Shown: positions 1-9,447, counted from the stretch's first letter. The stretch: DNA of 64,000 nucleotides from Halomonas sp. M20 (GCF_020622265.1 NZ_JACNMQ010000005.1:1-64000); one strand, 5' to 3'. Translations and numbers: made by a program. The notes: generated by a model not told the origin, from the letters alone.

Positions 1-1272
1 CAGCTCGCCGCCATTACCCGGGATTCGAAGAAAAGCGGCACCACCGGCGAGGCGGTGGATCTGGCATTGCTGGTGGACGGCTTGCAGTCCGAGCGTGAGC
101 AGGGCATCACCATCGACGTCGCCTACCGCTACTTCTCCACGGACAAGCGCAAGTTCATCATCGCCGACACCCCGGGCCACGAGCAGTACACCCGCAACAT
201 GGCCACCGGCGCCTCCACCGCCAGTCTGGCGGTGATCTTGATCGATGCGCGCCACGGCGTGCAGACCCAGACCCGCCGGCACAGCTTTATCGCTGACCTG
301 CTGGGCATCCAGCATCTGGTGATCGCGGTCAACAAGATGGATCTGGTGGATTTCTCCCAGGCGCGTTTCGATGAGATCGTTGCCGACTATCGTGCTTTTG
401 CGGAAAAGCTCACCGTGCGGGATATCCGTTGTGTGCCGATGTCCGCACTACAGGGCGACAATGTGGTGGACAGGAGCCAGCATATCAATTGGTACGCCGG
501 CCCCACGTTGCTTGAACTGCTCGAAAGAATCGAAATCGCTCAGGACAAGAACATCTCGGATCTGCGCCTGCCAGTGCAGTACGTCAATCGGCCCAATCTG
601 GACTTTCGCGGTTATTGCGGTACGTTGGCGGCGGGAACGCTACGGCCGGGGCAGGCAGTCAAGGTGCTACCTTCGGGCAAGACCGCCCGGGTGGAGCGCA
701 TCGTCACCTTCGATGGTGATCTGGCGCTAGCATCGCCGGGTCAGGCAATTACCGTCACCTTGAACAACGAGCTCGATATCTCTCGGGGCGACTGGCTAGT
801 AGAGGCGAGTAATGATATAGCGCTGGCGTCCAATATCGAAGCCGACATCGTTTGGCTGCACGACACGCCAATGGCGCTGAACAAGCTCTATGATATCAAG
901 CTGGCCACTCGAGAAGTGGCAGGGCAGGTGAGTGCCATTGACTACCAGATCGACGTCAATACGCTGGAGCATAAACCCGCTGAACAGCTGGAGCTGAACG
1001 CCATCGGTCGCTGCCGGGTCGCTCTGACCGCCTCGCTGCCAATAGATGACTACCGCAAATGTCCGGGCACCGGCAGCTTCATTGTCATCGATCGATTGAG
1101 CAACGTGACCCTGGGCGCCGGGATGATGCGCGGGGTGTGTGAGTCTGAGCGGAATGCGAATTCAGCTGATGGCGTCGATTGGCAGAACTTCGAACTCGAA
1201 CTCAACGGTTTGATCCGTAAATACTTCCCGCATTGGGAAGCCAAGGATATTCGCGAACGGTTCAAGCGCTGA
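1..1272 (+). CDS. cysN: Sulfate adenylyltransferase subunit 1 (CysN), 5' end cut by window
   Basis: This is the large GTPase subunit of ATP sulfurylase, which with CysD makes adenosine 5'-phosphosulfate for sulfate assimilation. The frame is open from base 1 and encodes 423 residues, so roughly the first 45-50 residues, including the P-loop, lie outside the window. Visible translation-factor GTPase motifs are DTPGHEQYT (G3) and NKMDL (G4), and [15 protein letters not shown] is typical of CysN. The C-terminal part holds the EF-Tu-like beta-barrel domains. No APS kinase (CysC) domain follows, so it is a stand-alone CysN. Its last 11 bases overlap the 3' end of the convergent nsrR. Identification is firm; only the start is missing. 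Confidence 0.96.
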   Translation, partial: QLAAITRDSKKSGTTGEAVDLALLVDGLQSEREQGITIDVAYRYFSTDKRKFIIADTPGHEQYTRNMATGASTASLAVILIDARHGVQTQTRRHSFIADLLGIQHLVIAVNKMDLVDFSQARFDEIVADYRAFAEKLTVRDIRCVPMSALQGDNVVDRSQHINWYAGPTLLELLERIEIAQDKNISDLRLPVQYVNRPNLDFRGYCGTLAAGTLRPGQAVKVLPSGKTARVERIVTFDGDLALASPGQAITVTLNNELDISRGDWLVEASNDIALASNIEADIVWLHDTPMALNKLYDIKLATREVAGQVSAIDYQIDVNTLEHKPAEQLELNAIGRCRVALTASLPIDDYRKCPGTGSFIVIDRLSNVTLGAGMMRGVCESERNANSADGVDWQNFELELNGLIRKYFPHWEAKDIRERFKR

Positions 1273-1738
1273 CTTGGGGGTCGGGTTGGGGGGAGCTGTT
1301 GAGCTGTAGCAGCCGGATCAACTCGCTACGCATGCGCGGGTCCGGCCCCAGCATATCGGCCAGGGTGTAGCCATCAAGTACCCCCAAGAAAGCGTCCAAG
1401 GCCTCGGCGAGCATTGTCTTGATGCGACAGGCGGGAGTGATGACGCATTGGTTGCGGTCACCGAAGCATTCCACCAACTCTAGATCCTGTTCGGTGTCCC
1501 GTACCAGCGCACCAATATTGATATTCTCGGCGCGCTGCTTCAGCAGCAGCCCACCGTGCTTGCCACGAATCGCCTGAAGGTAGCCCTTGCGATTGAGTTC
1601 CTGGACAACCTTCATCAGATGGTTGCGGGAAATATTATAGCGCTCGGCGATTTCACTGATGGTGGAGCGCTCCTCGCCCTTGAGCGCCACATAAAGCAGT
1701 ACGCGTAATGAATAATCGGTATAACGTGTAATGTGCAT
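1262..1738 (-). CDS. nsrR: Rrf2-family NO-sensing repressor NsrR
   Basis: This 158-residue Rrf2-type transcription factor is expected to carry an NO-sensitive Fe-S cluster and to repress NO-detoxification genes. The start [12 protein letters not shown] at 1738 is chosen because it matches the family N-terminus and has AAGGA about 7 bases upstream; a longer frame to 1798 lacks support. The winged helix ([18 protein letters not shown], then RGKHGG) is followed by three cysteines in C-x6-C-x5-C spacing inside [16 protein letters not shown], the NsrR cluster-ligand pattern. IscR has a different spacing. It is divergent from nnrS, whose upstream region carries an NsrR-like operator, and similar operators precede norC and fdxA. 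The role is inferred from family and context. Confidence 0.92.
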   Translation of the reverse strand: MHITRYTDYSLRVLLYVALKGEERSTISEIAERYNISRNHLMKVVQELNRKGYLQAIRGKHGGLLLKQRAENINIGALVRDTEQDLELVECFGDRNQCVITPACRIKTMLAEALDAFLGVLDGYTLADMLGPDPRMRSELIRLLQLNSSPQPDPQVSA

Positions 1739-1895
1739 GTTGGTGTCCTTGCAAACGTAGGCTTCCTTGCCTCTTGGTGAAGGTGCCAAAGCGACCACTA
1801 GCGTAGCGAACGGCGTTGGTTATTGATAAATCACAAGACAAATGAACAGACGCATCGTTCCATAGCAGGCTATTAAAAAACACGCCGTAGTTTAT

Positions 1896-1918
1896 AAGAT
1901 GTATATTTTATGTATGTT
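1896..1918. promoter_or_regulatory. NsrR-like operator upstream of nnrS
   Basis: The 23-bp imperfect palindrome is AAGATGTAT, five bases, then ATGTATGTT. It matches the known gammaproteobacterial NsrR half-site (AAGATGYAT class). It lies 38 bases before the nnrS start and within the nsrR-nnrS divergent region, so it could also autoregulate nsrR. Found by eye. Confidence 0.7.
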
Positions 1919-1955
1919 AGTTGTCAGTCATGGTGCGCACAAGCGAAAGGCCTAT

Positions 1956-3119
1956 ATGAATAATCAACGCAAGTTGCCGGCAAGGGTGCTGTTCTTCCCC
2001 GCGGCTGGCCTCTATGCGGCAGTGCTGGTGCCTTTGTCGCTATGGGCCTTGTTCTATCGCCCCTTGTTGCTGCCGGGTATCAACGGTGGGCTCGACCATG
2101 CGCGGGAGTTACTGTTCGGCTTTGCTCTGGCCGTGATCGCAGGGTATCTACTGGGTCCTTTGAGCTTGCAGCGTCTGATGACCCTGTTTGGGCTGTGGCT
2201 GGGTGCGCGGCTGGGGTATTTACTGGCACCTGAGAGCTTTCTGCCCCCATTGATCGGCTCGCTATTTGCGCTCGGGCTGGCGATGCACATCGTGCCGCGT
2301 TTTCATTCCGCCAAGAAATGGCGCAATCGCCTCTTGAGTCCGCTTCTATTATCGATTTGCCTGCTTGCATCGGTCCTGTTCTGGCTGATTCATACGGGCA
2401 AGGCACCAGGACTGCAACATGCCCTGGTGTATCAGGCCGTGCTGCTGTTGGCGCTGCTGATGCTGTTCATGGGAGGGCGGGTGATCGCACCGGCGTTAGC
2501 GGGGCATTACCAACGCCTGGGCGAGATCCTGAATGCCCGCGTGCAGCCACGTCTCGAAGGATGGCTCATTCTAAGCACGATCCTGGCTATCGTCCTGATG
2601 AGCTGGCCGGCTAGCCGTAGTTGGGCAGGGCCTGTGCTGATTCTGGCAGGCGCGCTGGCGTTCGTGCGTTTGCTACGCTGGCGATTGTGGTGGTGCGGGA
2701 AGCGGCCGGATCTGCTTTGTCTCGGTGTCGGGTATGGCTGGCTGGCGGTGGGGCTCGTGAGTAACGGTATCGCTCAGTGGCAACAGCAAATGACTTCGAG
2801 CTTGATCCATGTCATTACACTGGGGGCCCTTGGGACGCTTACGGGTGTTATCATGATGCGCTCTACCATCCTGCAGGCCGGCGGACGCGATACTGCGGAT
2901 CTCGCCCGCGAATGGCGGATTCCGGTGTTTACGGTGTTGATCGCAGTGGCGACTCTGTTGCGGCTTGCTGCACCGCACGTCGTATCGCTTCATCTGGCAC
3001 TACTGTGGAGCGCTTCTCTCGCCTGGTGTCTGGCTTGGTTATTGGCCACATGGTGCTTATGCCGAGCCACCAGCGATGGCTTGAAACGTCAGGCAGCGCG
3101 ACACCGCGAAGCTCAGTGA
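1956..3119 (+). CDS. nnrS: NnrS family haem-copper membrane protein
   Basis: A 387-residue polytopic membrane protein with about 12 hydrophobic segments. NnrS proteins bind haem and copper and protect cells against nitrosative stress; their exact chemistry is not settled. Family-typical features are the N-terminal ARVLFFPAAGLYAA segment, histidines in membrane segments (MHIVPRFH) and the late SLIHVITLGALGTLTGVIMMRST stretch. The start MNNQRK at 1956 is preferred over an upstream ATG at 1899 because AAAGG precedes it at good spacing, and because 1899 would place the NsrR-like operator inside the gene. It sits downstream of that operator, so induction by NO through NsrR is the likely control. 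Confidence 0.9.
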   Translation: MNNQRKLPARVLFFPAAGLYAAVLVPLSLWALFYRPLLLPGINGGLDHARELLFGFALAVIAGYLLGPLSLQRLMTLFGLWLGARLGYLLAPESFLPPLIGSLFALGLAMHIVPRFHSAKKWRNRLLSPLLLSICLLASVLFWLIHTGKAPGLQHALVYQAVLLLALLMLFMGGRVIAPALAGHYQRLGEILNARVQPRLEGWLILSTILAIVLMSWPASRSWAGPVLILAGALAFVRLLRWRLWWCGKRPDLLCLGVGYGWLAVGLVSNGIAQWQQQMTSSLIHVITLGALGTLTGVIMMRSTILQAGGRDTADLAREWRIPVFTVLIAVATLLRLAAPHVVSLHLALLWSASLAWCLAWLLATWCLCRATSDGLKRQAARHREAQ

Positions 3120-3181
3120 GGTTGAGCTTTCGGATAAACTGAAATTCTGGATGTTGTTGTCGTCACTGAAAGGAGATTCTT

Positions 3182-3586
3182 GTGTCCATTGCCTGTTTTG
3201 CCGATTTGCTGGCGGAAGCGCGCCAACAGCCTGAACCACAGCGTCTGCTGTTCGTGTTCGCCCGAGCCGAGTTGCCGGATCACCCCGATGCTCAGCAGCG
3301 TGAACGCTTCGAGCAGGGTGAGGGTGGCGTATTGGCGCCGGTGCTGTGCGTCGACAAGACCCTGGATGAGCTGAGTGATATGCAGGCGCTGGTCGAGGAG
3401 TCCCAGCGTACCGGTGTCGAGTGGGATATCGTCTTTGCCGCGGCCTTGGCCGGTGACGGCCGCCAGCCGCCCAGCAGCGAGGAAGCGGAACAACCCCTGC
3501 AGCGCATGGTGGAGTCGCTGCAGCAGGGCACCATCGACAACTTCCTGGCCTTCGATCGCAAAGGCGATGCGGTCAGCTTTCATTGA
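3182..3586 (+). CDS. Small conserved protein of unknown function (often named 'ribonucleotide reductase subunit alpha')
   Basis: A 134-residue soluble protein with a GTG start and AAGGAG eight bases upstream. Near its start it reads MSIACFADLLAEARQQPEPQ, and it ends AFDRKGDAVSFH. I recall similar small proteins in Pseudomonas and Burkholderia that carry the automatic name 'ribonucleotide reductase subunit alpha', but nothing in the sequence resembles RNR catalytic motifs. It lies between nnrS and hemN, 40 bases before hemN, so co-transcription with hemN is plausible. Function unknown. Confidence 0.8.
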   Translation: MSIACFADLLAEARQQPEPQRLLFVFARAELPDHPDAQQRERFEQGEGGVLAPVLCVDKTLDELSDMQALVEESQRTGVEWDIVFAAALAGDGRQPPSSEEAEQPLQRMVESLQQGTIDNFLAFDRKGDAVSFH

Positions 3587-3625
3587 GTCTGTGACCCTCG
3601 AGTTTTTGGAGACTGCGGAGAGATC

Positions 3626-5020
3626 GTGAAACCAAATGATTTGACCTTCGACCGAGCTCTGGTTGAAAAGTATGACCGACCGGGCCCGCGCTACACCTCT
3701 TACCCCACGGCGCCGCGCTTCAATGCCGCCTTTGCTCTGGACGACTACCGGGATGCGGTGAAGCGCAGCAATGCCGAGGCATCGCCTAAACCACTCTCGG
3801 TCTATATTCATATCCCGTTCTGCAAGAGCCTGTGCTACTACTGCGCCTGCAATAAGATCATCACCCACAAGACCGAAAAGGCGGTGGAGTATCTCGACTA
3901 TCTCAAGGGCGAGATTGCCATGCAGGCCGAGATGTTCGATACGTCCCGCAAGTTGACTCAGCTGCATCTGGGGGGCGGTACGCCGACCTACCTGACCAAC
4001 GATCAAATGGCGGAGTTGATGAATGCGCTCGATGCAGCGTTTACTCTGGAGCGGGGCGCGCAGCGGGAGTTCTCCTTGGAAGTGGACCCGCGTACCGTAT
4101 CGCCGCAACAGCTTCGTGAGCTGCATGCATTGGGATTCAATCGCCTGAGCCTGGGCGTGCAGGACTTCGATCCCGACGTTCAGCAGGCCGTCAATCGCAC
4201 CCAGAGCGAGCAGCAGATACAGGATCTGATCGAGACGGCGCGAGAGGTGGGGTTCGAGTCCATCAGCTTCGATCTGATCTACGGCTTGCCGCTCCAGACC
4301 GTCGAGAGCTTCACTACCACCCTGGACAAGGTAGTGAGCATGCGCCCGGATCGGGTGGCGACCTACAGCTATGCCCACCTGCCGGATACTTTTCGGGCCC
4401 AGCGCCTGATTCGCCCGGAAGATATGCCGCCCCCGGAGCGCAAGCTGGAGCTGCTGGAACTCACGATCGGCCACCTGCAGGCGGCGGGCTATGTCTACAT
4501 TGGCATGGATCATTTCGCACTGCCCGATGACGAACTCACCCGCGCCCGAGACAACGGCACCCTGCAGCGTAATTTTCAGGGTTATTCCACCCATGCGGAC
4601 TGCGACCTGATCGGTCTGGGCGTGTCCGCCATCGCCAAGGTCGGGGATACCTACAGTCAGAATGCCAAGGTGCTATCGGAATACTATGCGGCCCTCGACA
4701 AGGGCCAACTGCCCATTCAACGTGGTTACCGGCTCAACGCAGACGACCATCTGCGTCGCGATGTCATTCACCAGCTGATGTGCCATGGACGTGTCGACTT
4801 TGCCGAGATAGAGGCCGCCCACGACATTCGCTTTCGGGACTATTTCGCCGATGCCTTAGCGGGACTGGATGAACTGATGGCGGACGATCTGGTGAGCATT
4901 AACGGCGATGCCCTGGTGTTGCATCCCCAGGGCCAGCTAATGATGCGCAACGTGGCCATGGCCTTCGATGCCTATATCGTTGCGGATTCAAAAGAGCGGC
5001 GCTTTTCGCGCACGGTATGA
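3626..5020 (+). CDS. hemN: Oxygen-independent coproporphyrinogen III oxidase
   Basis: A radical-SAM enzyme that decarboxylates coproporphyrinogen III to protoporphyrinogen IX without O2, needed for haem under anaerobiosis. The 464-residue length is normal. The cluster motif CKSLCYYCACNK (C-x3-C-x2-C plus the extra cysteine of HemN) lies around residues 65-76. LHLGGGTPTYL and the late GYSTHADCDLIGLGVSAI motif are both HemN signatures. The start is GTG at 3626, which gives the expected N-terminus, including the early YDRPGPRYTSYPTAP motif. Its position next to NO and N2O reductase genes fits the haem demand of denitrification. No FNR box was seen directly upstream. Confidence 0.96.
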   Translation: MKPNDLTFDRALVEKYDRPGPRYTSYPTAPRFNAAFALDDYRDAVKRSNAEASPKPLSVYIHIPFCKSLCYYCACNKIITHKTEKAVEYLDYLKGEIAMQAEMFDTSRKLTQLHLGGGTPTYLTNDQMAELMNALDAAFTLERGAQREFSLEVDPRTVSPQQLRELHALGFNRLSLGVQDFDPDVQQAVNRTQSEQQIQDLIETAREVGFESISFDLIYGLPLQTVESFTTTLDKVVSMRPDRVATYSYAHLPDTFRAQRLIRPEDMPPPERKLELLELTIGHLQAAGYVYIGMDHFALPDDELTRARDNGTLQRNFQGYSTHADCDLIGLGVSAIAKVGDTYSQNAKVLSEYYAALDKGQLPIQRGYRLNADDHLRRDVIHQLMCHGRVDFAEIEAAHDIRFRDYFADALAGLDELMADDLVSINGDALVLHPQGQLMMRNVAMAFDAYIVADSKERRFSRTV

Positions 5021-5033
5021 GGTTACCTGGCTG

Positions 5034-5504
5034 ATGGAGCTAGCGTTGGCTCGGGTGCTGCATGTGCTGGCGGTGGTGCTGTGGATCGGCGGCGTGGCCA
5101 TGGTGACCACCGTGCTATTGCCTGCGGTCAGGCGCTTCAAGGATCCTTCGGAAGCCGTTGCCTTCTTCGAGCAGATCGAGGGGCGCTTCGCCTGGCAGTC
5201 GCGCATTACCACGCTGCTGGCCGGCGTTAGCGGCTTCTACATGCTGCACCTGTTGGGCTGGGAGCGCCTTTTCTCGGCGCACTACTGGTGGATACACGCC
5301 ATGATCGCGGTGTGGGCGCTGTTCACCCTGATGCTATTCGTGTTCGAACCGCTGTTCCTGCATCGCTGGTTTCATGCGCGGGCCGCCCAAGCGCCGCGTT
5401 CCACTTTTCAAGTGATACAGGGGCTTCACTGGGGGCTCTTGACGATCAGCCTGGTGACGGTGGCCGGCGCCGTGGCGGGAAGCCACGGTTGGTTTTGGTG
5501 GTAG
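5034..5504 (+). CDS. Four-helix CopD-like membrane protein
   Basis: A 156-residue protein with four hydrophobic segments. The first contains HVLAVVLWIGGVAM and the last GLHWGLLTISLVTVAGAVAG; histidines placed like this in helices 1 and 4 resemble CopD-type or cytochrome b561-type proteins that can bind haem or copper. The start at 5034 (MELALARVLHVL) is chosen over an upstream in-frame codon inside hemN. It begins 13 bases after the hemN stop, so the two genes are probably co-transcribed. It converges on nosL. Role unknown; a part in copper or haem handling is only a suggestion. Confidence 0.75.
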   Translation: MELALARVLHVLAVVLWIGGVAMVTTVLLPAVRRFKDPSEAVAFFEQIEGRFAWQSRITTLLAGVSGFYMLHLLGWERLFSAHYWWIHAMIAVWALFTLMLFVFEPLFLHRWFHARAAQAPRSTFQVIQGLHWGLLTISLVTVAGAVAGSHGWFWW

Positions 5505-5559
5505 ATTTTAAAAAGCAACCCTCGATGCGATGACCTTAGGCTGCTGTCTTCACCCTTCC

Positions 5560-6099
5560 TTAATGGTCTTGACTGGCGTTTATCTCGCCCCGCCCTAACT
5601 CACCCAGCAACTTCAGGTCGATATCCTCGAAGCGGATGACCTTGCCGCCATGTTCGTCGCTGAAATCCTTGGCCCGGTTCTGTTCGGCGAAGGAGGCGAG
5701 GGTGTGGCCCATGGCGCCGGGTTGATCGTGGCCGATCACGTACCAGGCATCCACCGCGCGAACATAGGCACCGTCGGCGGGGGCTTCCCAGGTCGTCTCG
5801 CCGATGTCGTGAACGTAGGCATGACTGATCTGGGTCTCGTTCTCCGGCTGCTTAAGGAAGGTGAATAGTTCGAGCGTCGAGCAGAATTTCAGGGCGTCGG
5901 GATCGCTCTTCATGAAGGCCTGCCCTTTAGGGCCGGGAAAGTTGGTGATGGTCATGCCGCACACGTGGCAGGCATCGCCGTCGGTGATGGGCACCGGCGC
6001 GGCCAGGGCGGTCTTATCCGCTTCTTGGCCGCAGCCCGCCAGGAAAAGAGCAAGCACCAGTGCGAAGGGCAAAGAAGCTGACGCGAGACGACGTGGCAT
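5560..6099 (-). CDS. nosL: Copper-binding lipoprotein NosL
   Basis: A 179-residue lipoprotein with a signal peptide ending in the lipobox LAGCG (lipidated Cys about residue 23). NosL delivers Cu(I) to apo-NosZ during CuZ assembly. The defining DACHVCGM motif follows at about residues 43-50, and the phenylalanine- and tryptophan-containing mid-region (DAWYVIG) is typical. It is the last gene of the minus-strand nosRZDFYL cluster, 31 bases after nosY. Firm by motif and context. Confidence 0.95.
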   Translation of the reverse strand: MPRRLASASLPFALVLALFLAGCGQEADKTALAAPVPITDGDACHVCGMTITNFPGPKGQAFMKSDPDALKFCSTLELFTFLKQPENETQISHAYVHDIGETTWEAPADGAYVRAVDAWYVIGHDQPGAMGHTLASFAEQNRAKDFSDEHGGKVIRFEDIDLKLLGELGRGEINASQDH

Positions 6100-6130
6100 A
6101 CGGGTATCCTTCTTAGGCTGGTTAGGCTGG

Positions 6131-6955
6131 CTATACGGAGCGATGACGAAAGCGCAGCAGCGCCAGACTCAGGGGCACCACAATCCACCCCAGCAGGATC
6201 AGCATCAGCCAGATGGGTTGGAAAGCGTTTTCTCGAGCGAGTGCGGTCAGGCCGGAATAGGCCTGGGCGGCCTCGATGCCTGCCAGGTTGATCAGACGGA
6301 AGCAGTCCGTGGGGTTCAGCAGCAGCAGGTAGGGCAGCCAGTCGCCGCCGTGTTGTGCTCCGACCAATAGCGCCAGCAGGGCCAGATCGAAGACCAGCAC
6401 GAACAGGAACCAGATAATCAGGGCGAGTCCCGCGGCCCGAGCCTTTTCCGCGACCCAGACGCTGATCAGGTAGGCGAAGGCGATAAACACCCAGCCCAGC
6501 AGTACGCTGCTGACGATCAGCAAGCCGATGCTTCTGGCAAGCGCCAGTAGATCGACGTCCGGGGCGCCGAGGGCGATGGCGATGCCGGCGATGCCGAACC
6601 CCGAGGCGGTGGCGACGCCAAGAATCAATCCATGCCCCAGGAACTTGCCCAACAGCAGCGTTGATCGGCTCATGGGATAGGTGAGCAGCAGCAGCAGGGT
6701 ACCGGCTTCCTGTTCACCGACGATGGCATCGTAAGCCAGTAGCAGAGCGATCAATGGGATCAGAAATACTGCCAGGGTCGACAGGCTGACCACGGTGGTG
6801 GCCAGGGACGTAAATCCCAGCCCGCCGCTGGCGGCGGCGCCGAAGTAGGCGATGCCCACCGCCATCAGCGCTAGCATCAGGGCGATGGCCAGCACCCAGC
6901 GGTTGCGCAGGCCGTCCTGGAACTCTTTGCGGGCGACGGTGAAAATGGCATTCAT
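6131..6955 (-). CDS. nosY: ABC transporter permease NosY
   Basis: A 274-residue membrane protein with about six transmembrane segments. NosY is the permease of the NosDFY complex needed for CuZ maturation in periplasmic N2O reductase. Its N-terminus FTVARKEFQDGLRNRW is the usual NosY elbow helix, and GEQEAGTLLLLLTYPMSRSTLLLGKFLG is the coupling region shared by ABC-2 permeases. Its start overlaps the end of nosF by four bases, indicating translational coupling. Confidence 0.95.
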   Translation of the reverse strand: MNAIFTVARKEFQDGLRNRWVLAIALMLALMAVGIAYFGAAASGGLGFTSLATTVVSLSTLAVFLIPLIALLLAYDAIVGEQEAGTLLLLLTYPMSRSTLLLGKFLGHGLILGVATASGFGIAGIAIALGAPDVDLLALARSIGLLIVSSVLLGWVFIAFAYLISVWVAEKARAAGLALIIWFLFVLVFDLALLALLVGAQHGGDWLPYLLLLNPTDCFRLINLAGIEAAQAYSGLTALARENAFQPIWLMLILLGWIVVPLSLALLRFRHRSV

Positions 6956-7878
6956 GACGGGTCTCGCGCAGGTAAAATAGTGGAAAGCGTGGCGGAAAAA
7001 TGGGTGTAGAGATGTTCAAGGCTGGGCGGCAGCAGCTCGATATCCTCGACGCCGGGAGCGGTGGTCAACTCTCGCAGCACCGTCATCTTGTTCGCGGGAT
7101 GCACGTGGAACTCCCGGGCGTGGCCGTTGAGGCGCTGCGTCTCCTGGATCGGCAGGTCTCTTGAAGGGGCGCCGGTCCAATTGCCCTTGACGCGAATGGT
7201 CAACGGCAGTGCCGCCTGGTGGCGAAGCTCATCGAGGCTGCCCAGAGCCAGGCGACGACCGGCGCCGAGAATCAAGGCGCGGTCGATATAGGGCTCGACC
7301 CCGGGCAGCACGTGTGAGGAGAGCAGTACCGTGCAGCCTCGATCGCGCAGGGTCTTGACCGTGGTGTAGAAGTCTCGGGTAGCGGCGGGATCGAGGCCGG
7401 TGGTGGGTTCGTCGAGCAGCAACAGTTGCGGTTCGCCGAGCAGTGTCTGGGCCAGCCCCAGGCGCTGGCGCATGCCCTTTGAATACGTCTTGACGCGACG
7501 CCGGGAGGCATCCGCCAGGCCGACCTGTCCGAGCAGATCATCAATCTGACCCCGGTCGACGCGCTTGAGCCGGGCGAAGTAGTCAAGCACTTCATAGCCG
7601 GTGAGCTGCTCGTAGAAGCCGACGTTCTCGGGCAGGAAGCCTAGGCGCTGGCGTAACTGGTTGGCCGCATTGCCCTGGGGTGTCGCGCCGAAGACGCGGA
7701 GCTCACCCTCGCTTGGGGCGATCAGTCCGAGAATCAGCTTCATGGCGGTGGTCTTGCCGGCACCGTTGTGACCCAGCAGCGCCAGCACCTCTCCCTGTCG
7801 CACTTCGAGATTGAGGTCATTCAGACTTGTGACATCGCCGTGACGCTTGGTCACGCCGTCGAAGGTGATAATGTTCAT
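6952..7878 (-). CDS. nosF: ABC transporter ATPase NosF
   Basis: The 308-residue ATPase of the NosDFY complex. It has Walker A GHNGAGKTTAMK, the ABC signature YSKGMRQRLGLAQ and Walker B LLLLDEPTTGLDP, all in standard order. The C-terminal extension after about residue 220 is normal for the NosF/ABC-2 type. It overlaps both neighbours (nosD and nosY) by four bases, so the three genes form one tightly coupled set. Confidence 0.96.
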   Translation of the reverse strand: MNIITFDGVTKRHGDVTSLNDLNLEVRQGEVLALLGHNGAGKTTAMKLILGLIAPSEGELRVFGATPQGNAANQLRQRLGFLPENVGFYEQLTGYEVLDYFARLKRVDRGQIDDLLGQVGLADASRRRVKTYSKGMRQRLGLAQTLLGEPQLLLLDEPTTGLDPAATRDFYTTVKTLRDRGCTVLLSSHVLPGVEPYIDRALILGAGRRLALGSLDELRHQAALPLTIRVKGNWTGAPSRDLPIQETQRLNGHAREFHVHPANKMTVLRELTTAPGVEDIELLPPSLEHLYTHFSATLSTILPARDPS

Positions 7879-9164
7879 ATATCCGCCTTATCCAAGGTGG
7901 GATCGGCCAGCAGCGGCGCACTGTCCTTGATGCCTTCGGCCTTGAAGACCGGAAACTGGCGCTGCACCCAGCGCAGCGCCAATATCGCCGGGCTATTCAT
8001 CAGCAGACGCGCAGCGGGATAGCGCCATAGCAGGCGGTCCATAGCGTCGTTGGGCTCGTAGGCAGTATCGCCAATGCCGTCGTTATTCATGTCCCAGCCC
8101 ATGTAGTCGCTCCAGTAGTTGCCGCTACCGTCTTTCGACCACTCCTGAGAGCGTGTCGCCACGTACTTGACCTGCTGGCGGTTATCGATGAAGGCGTTGC
8201 CAAGCACGACATTGTCTTCCGAACCGGCGGTGAGATGGATGCCGATATCGCTTTTTGCAAAGCGGTTATCGAGAAATTCGTTGAACTGGGAGTTGTAGAC
8301 GAAGATGGCCTTCCCATCGCCGCCCTGGAGCTTGCCTTCGCCCCGGGCGTTCACCGGCTGACGAATGCCCTCGATACGGTTGCCTTCCAGTCGTGAGCCG
8401 GTGATGTTGTTCATCAGGATGCCGTAGTTCTCGTCGTTGACGGAACGGTTGTTCAGTACCGTCAGGCGCTTGGACTGCATCAGTGCGTAGCCGGTGCGGG
8501 TGTCGAAGGTCAGGTTGCCTTCTAGGTGATTGTCGTAGGCGTACATGTAGTGAATGCCGTAACGCAGGTCATGAAGTTCGTTGCGGTTCAGAAAGCTCTG
8601 GCTGCTGTTGTCGATATAGATGCCGTCCCGGGTGCGGGCGATGTCGTTGCCTTCGATCAGAACGTCGCGCACGTTGAACAGGTGAATGCCGTTGCCGCGA
8701 TCCTGGGAGCGCAGCGCGGTGTCGCCGCGAATGCCGTTGTCGATGACCTTGACGTCCGTGACCGCGTCCAGCCAGATGCCGAAACCCGGCCCCTCGAGGC
8801 GGTTGTCGCGGATCACGCTGCCGGTGGCGTTTTCGGTGACGAAAACACCGGCGTCCAGGTCGGTGAGATTCCTGCCCCAGTTGACGATCTCGAGCCCTTC
8901 GAGCATTACCTGGGGAGCGTTGATGGTGACCGCATGGTCTTGGCCCTGGCCGTCGATTATCGCCTGGCCAGTGCCGCGAATTTCCATTGGATGGTCGATG
9001 GTTATCGACCCGGTATAGCGCCCAGGGGCGAGGATAAGACGATCCCCACTTTCAGTGCGATCGAGCTGAGCCTGCAATGGCTCGTCGGGTGTTGCCTGAT
9101 ACTCCGCCGCTAGGCTTGAGACGGGCAAGCTAAAAAATAGGAGAACCCAAAAAAGATAGCGCAT
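7875..9164 (-). CDS. nosD: Periplasmic copper-maturation protein NosD
   Basis: A 429-residue secreted protein with an N-terminal signal peptide (MRYLFWVLLFFSLPVSSLAA). The rest is a right-handed beta-helix of the CASH type: repeated short motifs such as VIRDNRLEG, VLNNRSVN and RLEGNRIEG are the rungs. NosD acts with NosF and NosY in loading sulfide and copper into the CuZ site. It is separated from nosZ by 283 bases that hold a long palindrome and a dispersed repeat, so its expression level may differ from nosZ. Confidence 0.95.
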   Translation of the reverse strand: MRYLFWVLLFFSLPVSSLAAEYQATPDEPLQAQLDRTESGDRLILAPGRYTGSITIDHPMEIRGTGQAIIDGQGQDHAVTINAPQVMLEGLEIVNWGRNLTDLDAGVFVTENATGSVIRDNRLEGPGFGIWLDAVTDVKVIDNGIRGDTALRSQDRGNGIHLFNVRDVLIEGNDIARTRDGIYIDNSSQSFLNRNELHDLRYGIHYMYAYDNHLEGNLTFDTRTGYALMQSKRLTVLNNRSVNDENYGILMNNITGSRLEGNRIEGIRQPVNARGEGKLQGGDGKAIFVYNSQFNEFLDNRFAKSDIGIHLTAGSEDNVVLGNAFIDNRQQVKYVATRSQEWSKDGSGNYWSDYMGWDMNNDGIGDTAYEPNDAMDRLLWRYPAARLLMNSPAILALRWVQRQFPVFKAEGIKDSAPLLADPTLDKADI

Positions 9165-9262
9165 GGAGTTCCTGGGTAGGAGAACAGTAGAAATCAGTCA
9201 GGGCAGGCCTTCGCTGCGATATGCCCCGGACCTTATATCAATGAAATCGAAATATCATTTCA

Positions 9263-9284
9263 AGGCCGGAGCATGCTCCGGCCT
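9263..9284. terminator. Perfect 22-bp palindrome between nosZ and nosD
   Basis: AGGCCGGAGCA is followed directly by its reverse complement, giving a strong stem in RNA from either strand. There is no U-tract on the minus-strand transcript, so a full intrinsic terminator is uncertain; it may attenuate or protect the nosRZ message. It lies in the middle of the nosZ-nosD gap. Confidence 0.55.
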
Positions 9285-9307
9285 GTTTCTTTGAATATGC
9301 GTAGAGT

Positions 9308-9422
9308 AAATCGGCGAGCGGTATCAAGCACAAGGCGCGCGGCGCGCAGGAACCGGAGCATATGGGTTATATGTGAGATTCCGACCGGGCTGGCGCACCA
9401 GCGGCGCGCAACACAGTGATTG
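9308..9422 (-). repeat. Dispersed intergenic repeat, copy 1
   Basis: Read on the minus strand this stretch closely matches 19044-19142 on the plus strand. The shared core is CCCATATGCTCCGGTTCCTG, followed after a variable patch by CCGCTCGCCGATTT; the other end shares CAATCACTG. Copy 1 is about 16 bases longer. Indels between the copies break any common reading frame, so the element is conserved as nucleotide sequence, not as protein. It lies just downstream of nosZ. Confidence 0.75.
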
Positions 9423-9447
9423 AGCCGCGCAGCCATTTATCACTCCC

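Noticed and set aside
3113-4594. 493-codon open frame on the minus strand
   Set aside because: It lies antisense to hemN and the small gene before it, both with clear family motifs; its translation has low-complexity shadow character and no family resemblance.
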